A DNA stretch of 64,000 bases, taken from contig JAEYZG010000016.1 in NCBI GenBank assembly GCA_023428135.1, positions 186,001 through 250,000 on the forward strand, written 5' to 3'. The stretch is from Bacteroidota bacterium (GTDB taxonomy: Bacteria > Bacteroidota > Bacteroidia > Cytophagales > Cytophagaceae). Position 1 is the stretch's first letter. Every line of letters starts with the position of its first letter. Below, one piece after another: positions 33,648-41,076 of the stretch. The position numbers and the translations under genes were made by a program. The notes under the pieces were generated by a model. The model made no database searches. It was given only the letters and a program-made list of their open reading frames with translations, and was not told where the DNA came from.

Positions 33648-34781
33648 ATGGAAAGGTTGATATTTGTGTGTGTGTTCATTTTTATGATGAACAATGCCTT
33701 CCTGAGTTCTGCTCAGAATAAAGATAGTGTATCTGTAAAGGATTCATCAGGATTATCTTTCTGGGTTTTTGCTGACATCTATTATGGCTATAATTTTAAT
33801 TTACCCCCTTCCCGAATAGATGGTGAGCTAGTTACAGGCAATAGCTTTCTTTATTCTCACAACAGACATAATGAATTTAACCTTAATAACGGCATTGTCG
33901 GAGTGGATTATTTTAAAGATAAGGTAAGGGGGATTCTTGCGCTTCAGGCTGGTACTTATGTAGAATACAACTATGCCAACGAGCCTGCAATGCTCAAATA
34001 TGTTTATGAGGCTTATGCGGGTTATCAGCCAATAAGAAATTTATGGATTGATGCAGGAATATTCACTTCTCATATTGGATCTGAAAGTGCTATATCTTCT
34101 GAAAACTTTACCTTATCAAGGTCGATGATGGCAGAGAATACACCTTACTATGAGACCGGTATCAGAGCATCATATGACATCAATAATAAATTAAAGATCA
34201 ATGGACTTATTTTAAACGGGTGGCAGAATATAACAGATCATAATAAGAACAAAGCTCTGGGAACTCAGATTCAATTCAAACCTACAGAGCATTTGCTATT
34301 GAATTACAGTACTTTTTTAGGTAAGGAAGCAGGAGCATATGAACCAACTGCAGGAATTCCAAATACGGATTCATTATCTACACGAAGATTCTTCAACAAC
34401 TTTTATTGTCGCGCCCAACTGTCTAAATTCACATTGTTATGTTCTTTTGACATTGGATTTCAAAAGAAAAGAAAAGCCACAGGCAATTATCTGTGGTTCA
34501 ATCCAAATATAATTTTGAATTATTCAATCACTGAAAAATTCAGTGCAGTTGCCAGATGCGAATATTATAATGATAGAAACGGTGTCATCATTTATACAGG
34601 AACTCAGAATGGCTTTCAGACAATTGCAGGTTCTTTCGGCCTTAACTTCAGGCTAGCTGAATACTTGTTATGGAGATTAGAAGGGAAGGTATTTGAATCG
34701 AAAGATAGAGTTTTCCTTAATAAGGATAATCCTTCAGAGAAAAGTATGTTGGTGTTATCATCTGTAGCTATAAAATTTTAG
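33648..34781 (+). CDS. Outer-membrane beta-barrel protein
   Basis: 377 residues with signal peptide (about 1-22, ending LSSAQ). The mature chain is a series of amphipathic strands with many aromatic residues, for example FWVFADIYYGYNFNL, LALQAGTYVEYNY and FSAVARCEYYNDRNG, and ends SSVAIKF with the terminal Phe expected of outer-membrane barrels. This is the layout of Bacteroidota putative porins (BBP2-like). It may be a channel for small solutes; substrate unknown. Confidence 0.82.
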   Translation: MERLIFVCVFIFMMNNAFLSSAQNKDSVSVKDSSGLSFWVFADIYYGYNFNLPPSRIDGELVTGNSFLYSHNRHNEFNLNNGIVGVDYFKDKVRGILALQAGTYVEYNYANEPAMLKYVYEAYAGYQPIRNLWIDAGIFTSHIGSESAISSENFTLSRSMMAENTPYYETGIRASYDINNKLKINGLILNGWQNITDHNKNKALGTQIQFKPTEHLLLNYSTFLGKEAGAYEPTAGIPNTDSLSTRRFFNNFYCRAQLSKFTLLCSFDIGFQKKRKATGNYLWFNPNIILNYSITEKFSAVARCEYYNDRNGVIIYTGTQNGFQTIAGSFGLNFRLAEYLLWRLEGKVFESKDRVFLNKDNPSEKSMLVLSSVAIKF

Positions 34782-34870
34782 AAGTTTAAACATGTTTATC
34801 GGTATTGGTATAAATGAGTTCCTGATACATTGATCAATCTCTGCTGACAAGAATATTAAAAGATAAATTA

Positions 34871-34992
34871 TAACTAGGATTAGTATTTTAAATCCAGTCA
34901 TTAATGTATTGGATAGGGCAATTTATAATAGGTCCCATTATATTAGTTTTGTCATTTTTTTCCTTGATGAGAAAAGTAAACAAATTAAAGGG
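34871..34992 (+). repeat. Intergenic element, copy 1
   Basis: Shares blocks in order with the reverse complement of 36841-36975: ctaggattagta, tttaaatcc, gtcatta, agggcaatttataata and the tccttgatgagaaaagtaa hairpin side. An extra insert of about 11 bases separates two blocks. The hairpin arm is decayed here. It lies between the barrel gene and the beta-propeller gene. Confidence 0.7.
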
Positions 34993-35068
34993 CAGTGAGG
35001 AAATTTGCTAAAAATCCCCACAGCCCCGTCCGATATAAACCATTAATTAAAAATATAATTTGCAGATA

Positions 35069-36142
35069 TCATTGTAACTTATATTTTCCTATGTATCTGA
35101 TAACATCCCCTCCAATATAAAGAAATCCTTTATGCTCTTTTACTGCGCCTGCTTCAGATAATATTACTCCTTTAGTATCATATAGGGTTTCTAGGATTTT
35201 ACCATCAGCTGAAATATTCATGATCATTCCAAATTTATCTGCTTTTGGTTGAAGTATTTGCGGAAGGCAATAAACCAGTTTTTTCATATTTACTTTTGGA
35301 TGAATTTTATCTAAAGCTTCATTACGTTTAGTGGTAAAGCCAAGCCAATATGAGCCATCTTCTCTGATGGAAATGCCATTGGGAAAACCTGGTAAATTAT
35401 CAATAAAAATTTCTGTCCGGCCTTTTTTTTCACCTTCAATCCAGTATTTCAACACTCTGTATTTGGTAGTTTCTACTATCAAAAGGTAGTCTTCATCTTT
35501 TGATAGCACTAGTCCATTACCAAAGAATGTTCCTTTCATTAGTGTGGTTAAATAATTAGTATTTGGATTGAAGCAATACACGCCACCACGTGGTTTCATC
35601 TCTAATATTAATTTTCTTCCATATTTAATGTTGTAGGCGGAAATTTCAGAAGTATTAGAGAAATAGATTTTGCCATCATGGGCGATATCTATACCATTAG
35701 GAATATAAAAGCGATTTCCATCTTCATCTTTGTCTGCCAATACAGAAGCTTTTTTATCCTGATTAATACTGATTAACCCTTCTTTGTGGCTAAGAGCAAT
35801 TAAATTATTATTATAATAGTGCAAACCTGAAACCCAGGAACCCGAATTATAAAATTCCTCAACTTTGCCAGAAGGATCTATTTTTAAAATTCTGCCGTCG
35901 GTAAAATCCTTGTTATGAACACCGCAATATAAATTACCTGAATTATCAAATTCAATATCTTCAGGGCCTTCCCATTTATTTAAATCTATTTTAATGGCTG
36001 ATGTTAATTTCTCATTGAATTTTACTGCAGCTGAATAAGAAGGTGTTTTATCTGGATTCCAAGCCACTGGATGAATAGAACAAGACTCTAATATAATTAT
36101 ACTGGAGATAAAAATCAGGGGTAAGATAGTTCCTCTTTTCAT
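35069..36142 (-). CDS. Beta-propeller lipoprotein, strictosidine-synthase/SMP-30-like
   Basis: 357 residues. Lipoprotein signal (about 1-20, LILESCS-type box). The mature part is a six-bladed propeller. Family segments are WEGPEDIEFDNSGNLYCGVH, IPNGIDIAHDGKIYFSNTS, GNGLVLSKDEDYLLIVETT and LPGFPNGISIREDGSYWLGF. Enzymes of this superfamily include lactonases and strictosidine synthase; the bound cation residues are plausible but not proven. It is downstream of a Crp/Fnr-like gene on the same strand, and the pair is flanked by two inverted copies of an intergenic element. Confidence 0.82.
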   Translation of the reverse strand: MKRGTILPLIFISSIIILESCSIHPVAWNPDKTPSYSAAVKFNEKLTSAIKIDLNKWEGPEDIEFDNSGNLYCGVHNKDFTDGRILKIDPSGKVEEFYNSGSWVSGLHYYNNNLIALSHKEGLISINQDKKASVLADKDEDGNRFYIPNGIDIAHDGKIYFSNTSEISAYNIKYGRKLILEMKPRGGVYCFNPNTNYLTTLMKGTFFGNGLVLSKDEDYLLIVETTKYRVLKYWIEGEKKGRTEIFIDNLPGFPNGISIREDGSYWLGFTTKRNEALDKIHPKVNMKKLVYCLPQILQPKADKFGMIMNISADGKILETLYDTKGVILSEAGAVKEHKGFLYIGGDVIRYIGKYKLQ

Positions 36143-36226
36143 AAAATGCTGTTTTCTTTAACTATGCAAAGTAAAAAAGTGTAAAACAAATTTACATTTA
36201 CATATGTAAAGAAATGAGCATAACTA

Positions 36227-36802
36227 TTATTCCTTAGCTTCCTTATTTCTGATTCGGCTTAATTGTGTAGGGGATATACCTAAATAAGAAGCAATGTGAA
36301 ATTGAGAAATGTGTTGTTCTAATTTGGGGAATTCATTTTGAAAAATTTTATAGCGCTGAGAAGCATCTAGCAGTGCTATTTCAATTTCTTTCTTTTCTTT
36401 TTCCATAAAATAAAATTCAGCAATTTTTCTTGCCAGACGTTCAAGGTCCTGATGGGTGTCGAAAAGTGACGTTAATGCTTTATAGTCACATGTATACACT
36501 TTGCAGTCTGTGAGAGCTTGTTGAGCTATTAAGTTTGGTTGCTCTGTCAATAAAGAAGTGTAAGCGCCAATTATACTTGGACCTGCAAAAAACTGTTTAT
36601 TATATTCTTTACCTTCATTATTGATAAAGTAAGCCCTTACTACGCCAGATTCTAAAAGCCCGATTTTATTTGCTGTTTCATTTACATTTATAAAGTATTG
36701 GTTTTTAAATAACAATTTATATTCGAAAAGTGGTAAAACCTTGATCCATGTTTCATCTTTTAATGCTGAAATGTAGTTAAAATAGTCTTTGATAATGTTC
36801 AT
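36227..36802 (-). CDS. Crp/Fnr-family transcriptional regulator, paralogue D
   Basis: 191 residues from the ATG at 36802; a GTG at 36838 would add 12 residues. The cNMP-like domain (about 15-120) and the helix-turn-helix HIASYLGISPTQLSRIRNKE follow the pattern of paralogues A-C. No cAMP cassette or Fe-S cysteines are present. The beta-propeller lipoprotein gene begins 84 bases downstream on the same strand and is the probable target. Confidence 0.87.
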   Translation of the reverse strand: MNIIKDYFNYISALKDETWIKVLPLFEYKLLFKNQYFINVNETANKIGLLESGVVRAYFINNEGKEYNKQFFAGPSIIGAYTSLLTEQPNLIAQQALTDCKVYTCDYKALTSLFDTHQDLERLARKIAEFYFMEKEKKEIEIALLDASQRYKIFQNEFPKLEQHISQFHIASYLGISPTQLSRIRNKEAKE

Positions 36803-36840
36803 CCGATTGTTGGTGATAATTTTCTGAAATTTTCTCACAG

Positions 36841-36975
36841 CCCTTGATTCTTTTTGTTACTTTTCTCATCAAGGAGAAAAGTAACAAAAAGAATCAAGGG
36901 AGGTATTATAAATTGCCCTAATGACGGGATTTAAACCACTAATCCTATTTAAAAATAATATAACTAGTATAATTT
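36841..36975 (-). repeat. Intergenic element, copy 2, with perfect 27-bp hairpin
   Basis: A perfect hairpin has arms 36841-36867 and 36874-36900 around a 6-base loop (atcaag). The adjoining sequence to about 36975 matches copy 1 at 34871-34992 in reverse complement. The hairpin begins three bases beyond the GTG start option of the Crp-like gene. Confidence 0.8.
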
Positions 36976-37153
36976 TCAAATGTAAAACAAAATTCACATC
37001 TGGTTTTTATAGTTAGATATTTAGATGTAAAAAACAGGAGTAAAATTCTTTTAGAAAAAATGAATTCATCGCCAATCAAAACAAAATTAAAGCATTATAA
37101 CATAACCCAGTAATGGACCTATAACATTTGACAGATTCTGATGTTGTGCAGGT

Positions 37154-37369
37154 ATGAAAAATTATAAACTATCTGTCATCTTTGTTACGCTCTACCTTTT
37201 TGTTTTTGCCGCTTTATCCAGGATGGATGTCGAATTGGAGATCATGCTTTCGCTTTTTTCATTATCTCCTTTTCTGATTTTATGGATGGTTTATTCCGTA
37301 TTGAAATACGGTAAACATTCCGGTAAGACTTTAAATGAGCGGGAATGGGGATACGAGGACAGAGCCTGA
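37154..37369 (+). CDS. Small membrane protein, two helices
   Basis: 71 residues with two hydrophobic helices (about 6-25 and 30-51) and a conserved-looking soluble tail GKTLNEREWGYEDRA. The ATG follows a short AT-rich gap and the frame is complete. I recall similar small membrane proteins near cbb3 gene sets in Bacteroidota but cannot name a family. It converges with the OsmC gene, with five bases between the two. Confidence 0.65.
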   Translation: MKNYKLSVIFVTLYLFVFAALSRMDVELEIMLSLFSLSPFLILWMVYSVLKYGKHSGKTLNEREWGYEDRA

Positions 37370-37374
37370 CCGGA

Positions 37375-37833
37375 TCAGGTTCCGATTTTTTTTCCTGGTT
37401 TATTCAAATATTCGAAAATCGGATGAATTTCAATATTGATTTTTAATGCTTTTCTTGAAGGGCATGCTGTTTCCGCTTCATCCAGACACCTCTGGGCTAA
37501 CAGGAATGAACTATTATTTTTAAGTTTTACTATAGGCCTGATCAGAATTTCTTCTGTAGTAAACTTGTCTGTTTTTTTCTCAAGCTTCACAAAGCACTGA
37601 CTTTGATAAGATATCACCTCAAGATTATTTTTCTCTGCTATTTCCAGAAATGTTGTCATAAAGCAGGAAGAAACAGATGCTCCAAGCAACTGTTCAGGAG
37701 TCCACTGGTTCTTTTTTTCAGTGGGTGTTTCTATCGGGGAGAAAACCTTTATCTCATCAACTCCATGTGAGGTAAGAAATCCGGCCTTTTCTGATTTCCA
37801 GGACAAATCTATTTCATAGAAGTATTCTTCCAT
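37375..37833 (-). CDS. OsmC-family peroxide reductase-like protein
   Basis: 152 residues. The two OsmC cysteines are visible as Cys57 in GASVSSCFMTTFLEIAEKN and Cys122 in LDEAETACPSRKAL. Such proteins reduce organic hydroperoxides using lipoyl or thiol partners, or bind other ligands in the Ohr-like branches. The gene is divergent from the cbb3 cluster, and a TATATTTG -7 element (37855-37862, minus) precedes it. Confidence 0.9.
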   Translation of the reverse strand: MEEYFYEIDLSWKSEKAGFLTSHGVDEIKVFSPIETPTEKKNQWTPEQLLGASVSSCFMTTFLEIAEKNNLEVISYQSQCFVKLEKKTDKFTTEEILIRPIVKLKNNSSFLLAQRCLDEAETACPSRKALKINIEIHPIFEYLNKPGKKIGT

Positions 37834-37854
37834 TTGTTCTCTAGTTTATTGGTT

Positions 37855-37862
37855 CAAATATA
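37855..37862 (-). promoter_or_regulatory. Candidate -7 element for the osmC-like gene
   Basis: Minus-strand TATATTTG fits TAnnTTTG, 21 bases upstream of the start. The FNR-like inverted repeat (37885-37920) lies next to it, so the two divergent promoters may be controlled together. Confidence 0.35.
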
Positions 37863-37884
37863 AGTTGTTGGTCAACAGGTAGTG

Positions 37885-37920
37885 ATGACAAATATTATCT
37901 GAGAAACTGATATTTGTCAT
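37885..37920. promoter_or_regulatory. FNR-like box and 11-bp inverted repeat upstream of the cbb3 cluster
   Basis: Perfect 11-bp arms atgacaaatat (37885-37895) and atatttgtcat (37910-37920) are 14 bases apart. The right arm lies within TGATATTTGTCA (37908-37919), close to the FNR consensus TTGAY-N4-RTCAA. A TTCCTTTG (37943-37950), one base off the -7 consensus, would place the box near -41, the usual class II activator position. Confidence 0.45.
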
Positions 37921-37965
37921 TTATCTCCTTTTTAAAATCGAGTTCCTTTGTTCAAAACAAAATGT

Positions 37966-38436
37966 ATGGAAAAACAGGGATACAGGGGAATTATGCTCTT
38001 ACTTATTTTTTTATGGGCCGGCATGATCCTGGGCATTTCATTTCTTGAAGCCCCTCTTAAGTTTCAGGCTCCTAATGTTACCCTAGGAATTGGCCTGGGT
38101 ATTGGAAGATTGGTTTTTGGCACCCTTAATAAAATCGAGCTTCTGTTTGCCTTTCTACTTATGGTGTTCAGTTTTATTACAAGGCCCCCGGTTAAGTTCA
38201 GATTTCTGCTTGGATTGGTATGTATGATTCTTCTCTTTCAGACATTCTGGCTGTTGCCAGCGCTTGATGTAAGAGCTGAGATCATAATAAACGGAGGAAT
38301 ACCTTCTGGAGAATCACCTCACATAATATATGTAGTTGCGGAAATCATCAAATTAATCAGTCTGATCTCTGCTGGCATCATGTTATTCAACAATAGCATC
38401 AAATTCTTTCAAAAGGAGGAAGTATGGAAAGCTTAG
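37966..38436 (+). CDS. Four-helix membrane protein leading the cbb3 cluster
   Basis: 156 residues from the ATG at 37966; a TTG at 37948 gives six more. Four hydrophobic helices are visible, with conserved-looking FLEAPLKFQAPNV and FWLLPALDVRAEII segments. It overlaps the copper ATPase gene by 13 bases, so they should be cotranslated. The layout resembles DUF4149/TMEM205-like membrane proteins, but that is a loose resemblance. A role in oxidase assembly is suggested only by position. Confidence 0.7.
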   Translation: MEKQGYRGIMLLLIFLWAGMILGISFLEAPLKFQAPNVTLGIGLGIGRLVFGTLNKIELLFAFLLMVFSFITRPPVKFRFLLGLVCMILLFQTFWLLPALDVRAEIIINGGIPSGESPHIIYVVAEIIKLISLISAGIMLFNNSIKFFQKEEVWKA

Positions 38437-40820
38437 CAGAACATACTACAGCTAAATGCTATCATTGCGGAAATGAATGTGGAGGATCAGATATTAAGAT
38501 TGAGTCAAAAATTTTCTGCTGCAATGGCTGTAAAAGCGTTTATGAAATTCTTGACGCTAATCTCCTTTGTGATTATTACGCTCTGGATACTAATAATCCC
38601 GGAAATAAAATTGAAGAATCTGTTAAATCAAAATTCGCTTTTCTTGATGAAGAAACCATTATTGCAAAGGTATTGGATTTTCAGGAAGGAGATAAGTCCG
38701 GCGTTACATTTTATATTCCCTCCATACACTGCAGCTCCTGTATATGGTTGCTGGAAAATATGCAAAAGATCCATCCCGGCATCATTGCATCCAATGTCCA
38801 TTTCAGGAAAAAGGAAATAAACATTCAGTTTAATAACAGAATATCTTTAAGACAACTTGCTGAGCTGCTGACTTCACTGGGATATGCTCCTGTTATTAAC
38901 TTCAACGGAAAAGAAATCAATCGGAAAACTGTTAATAAAGCTCTTTTATATAAGATCGGTATTGCTGGATTTTGCTTTGGGAACATTATGATGCTCAGCC
39001 TTCCTGACTATCTTTCTGTTTCCGATAAATTTTCGGGTGATTTAAAAGGACTGTTTATATACTTAAGTCTGTTCCTTTCTCTTCCTGTATTTACTTATTG
39101 TTCGTCTGATTATTTTGCAAGTTCATGGAATGCCATTAAAACAAGAACTGTCAATATAGACCTACCAATTGCATTGGGAGTCATTGCCGCTTTTTCTCAA
39201 AGTATATATGAAATCTATACAGGTGCAGGCCCCGGATATCTTGATTCGCTTTCAGGGCTAATATTCTTTTTACTGATTGGAAAATGGTATCAGAATAAAA
39301 CATATGAGGCTCTTTCCTTTGAAAGAGATTACAAGTCTTATTTCCCATTGGCTGTAACTAAAATAGAAAACAATTTTGAGCGGTATGTTACACTGGATAA
39401 ACTGAAGGCAGGTGATACTATTTTGATTCGTAATAATGAAATTATTCCTGCTGATGGCTATATCCTTGAAGGTACAGGAGTTATTGATTATAGTTTTGTT
39501 ACAGGTGAATCTAGTCTGACCACAAAGGAAACGGGGCAAAAGGTATATGCAGGTGGAAGACAAGAGGGCCCTGCCGTTAAAATAATTACGAGTAAAGAGG
39601 TCTCAGAAAGTTATCTGACTCAGCTATGGAACAAAGACAATGCAACTGATAAACTCAATGGTCTTGTTGAATTCACCAACAAAATCGGAAAGTATTTTAC
39701 AGTAGCAGTATTGCTTATCAGTCTGGGATCTTATCTGTATTGGGTTGGAAAGGATCCCGGAATAGCGCTGCACGCTGCTGTTTCTGTGCTTATCATATTT
39801 TGTCCATGCATTTTTGCTTTGGCCATTCCATTTGGGTTTGGAAAAGCGATGAACATATTGGGCAGGAATGGTCTGTTTCTGAAAAATACTGAAACTATAG
39901 AAAAGCTTGCTCATAATGATTTTATAGTATTTGATAAAACAGGAACTATCACCACTACTGAAAATCCTGAAGTGTCATTTGTTGGGGAGCTTACCAATGC
40001 GCAATCAGAGATGGTTAAAGCGCTTGTTAAAAACTCTACCCATCCGCTTTCCAGAAGCATTTATAATTTTCTTAAAGTAGATTCCTCTGTAAAGCCTGAT
40101 TCATTTATTGAAATACCTTCTCAGGGAATAAAGGGGAGATTCAATAACATTGAAGTCATTGCAGGAACAGCTGAAATTGCAGGTCTTGAGCTCAATAAAG
40201 ACGCTGGAATGGTCCCAGGTTCTAAGGTATATATAAAGATCAATGATGAAGTTAAAGGATGTTTTGTATTCAGAAATAGCTACAGGAAAGGCTTTGAACA
40301 AATATCCGGAATATTAAAAAGGGATTATTCGCTTCACTTATTAAGCGGAGATAATGATTCAGAGAAAGGTTATCTGAGTAATTACTTTACACCCTCCAAT
40401 CTGCATTTTGATCAGACTCCTCAAAGCAAACTGGATTACATAAAAAAGCTAAATCATGAAGGGAAGGTGATGATGATAGGAGATGGTTTGAATGATGCCG
40501 GTGCATTGCAACAAAGCAATTGTGGTATCAGCATTACGGAGAACTGTGGGAATTTTTCTCCCGCTTGTGATGCAATATTGGATGCTTCAGCATTTTCCCG
40601 ATTGCCGGTCTTTCTGAAATATGCAAAAGCTTGTGTGAGATCAGTTTATGGTAGTCTGGCCATTTCTCTATCCTATAATGTAATAGGATTGTATTTCGCA
40701 GTTCAGGGCTTATTAAAGCCCCTTGTGGCCGCACTTTTGATGCCAATAAGCTCAGTATCAGTAGTGTTGTTCGTAACCATTATGAGCAGTCTTTGGGCAA
40801 AAAAATATGGACTCAGATAA
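38424..40820 (+). CDS. ccoI: Copper-exporting P1B ATPase for cbb3 assembly (CcoI/FixI)
   Basis: 798 residues. An N-terminal cysteine-rich metal domain (Cys12-x2-Cys15 and FCCNGC near 35) precedes an HMA domain with CSSC at 103-106. The membrane part carries the CPC metal site (Cys460-Pro461-Cys462). Catalytic segments are DKTGT with Asp504, HPLSRSI, and GDGLNDAGAL. FixI-type pumps supply copper to the cbb3 oxidase and are usually placed as here, before CcoS and CcoN. It follows the four-helix protein with a 13-base overlap. Confidence 0.95.
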   Translation: MESLAEHTTAKCYHCGNECGGSDIKIESKIFCCNGCKSVYEILDANLLCDYYALDTNNPGNKIEESVKSKFAFLDEETIIAKVLDFQEGDKSGVTFYIPSIHCSSCIWLLENMQKIHPGIIASNVHFRKKEINIQFNNRISLRQLAELLTSLGYAPVINFNGKEINRKTVNKALLYKIGIAGFCFGNIMMLSLPDYLSVSDKFSGDLKGLFIYLSLFLSLPVFTYCSSDYFASSWNAIKTRTVNIDLPIALGVIAAFSQSIYEIYTGAGPGYLDSLSGLIFFLLIGKWYQNKTYEALSFERDYKSYFPLAVTKIENNFERYVTLDKLKAGDTILIRNNEIIPADGYILEGTGVIDYSFVTGESSLTTKETGQKVYAGGRQEGPAVKIITSKEVSESYLTQLWNKDNATDKLNGLVEFTNKIGKYFTVAVLLISLGSYLYWVGKDPGIALHAAVSVLIIFCPCIFALAIPFGFGKAMNILGRNGLFLKNTETIEKLAHNDFIVFDKTGTITTTENPEVSFVGELTNAQSEMVKALVKNSTHPLSRSIYNFLKVDSSVKPDSFIEIPSQGIKGRFNNIEVIAGTAEIAGLELNKDAGMVPGSKVYIKINDEVKGCFVFRNSYRKGFEQISGILKRDYSLHLLSGDNDSEKGYLSNYFTPSNLHFDQTPQSKLDYIKKLNHEGKVMMIGDGLNDAGALQQSNCGISITENCGNFSPACDAILDASAFSRLPVFLKYAKACVRSVYGSLAISLSYNVIGLYFAVQGLLKPLVAALLMPISSVSVVLFVTIMSSLWAKKYGLR

Positions 40821-40823
40821 AAG

Positions 40824-40835
40824 TGACAAATATCA
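40824..40835. promoter_or_regulatory. FNR-like box upstream of ccoS
   Basis: TGACAAATATCA is the exact reverse complement of the box at 37908-37919. It matches TTGAY-N4-RTCAA at eight of ten positions when the flanking bases are included. It starts four bases after the ccoI stop and 81 bases before ccoS, which suggests a second oxygen-regulated promoter. Confidence 0.45.
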
Positions 40836-40904
40836 TTTTCCAGGGTGTCTTACCTCATTCTTCCCTGACTGGTTTACATATTAATTTGTATCAAACAATA
40901 AACA

Positions 40905-41075
40905 ATGAGTGTACTGATCATACTTGTGATTTTCAGCCTGCTGGTAGCAGGGTCGTTTCTGGGAGCCTTCATCTGGGCTATCAGGGACGGGCAATATGAA
41001 GACGACTATTCTCCATCTGTAAGGATGTTATTTGACTCAAAAAAATCAGAAATAAAACAAAAAAGTAACAAGTAA
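40905..41075 (+). CDS. ccoS: cbb3 oxidase assembly protein CcoS
   Basis: 56 residues, too short for many ORF filters. It starts MSVLIILVIFSLLVAG, one membrane helix, followed by the family segment AIRDGQYEDDYSPSVRML. CcoS is needed for inserting cofactors into the cbb3 oxidase. It ends one base before the CcoN start, and the chosen start is the only ATG upstream in frame. The N-terminal helix plus the DGQYDD-like motif are diagnostic. Confidence 0.92.
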   Translation: MSVLIILVIFSLLVAGSFLGAFIWAIRDGQYEDDYSPSVRMLFDSKKSEIKQKSNK

Positions 41076-41076
41076 T

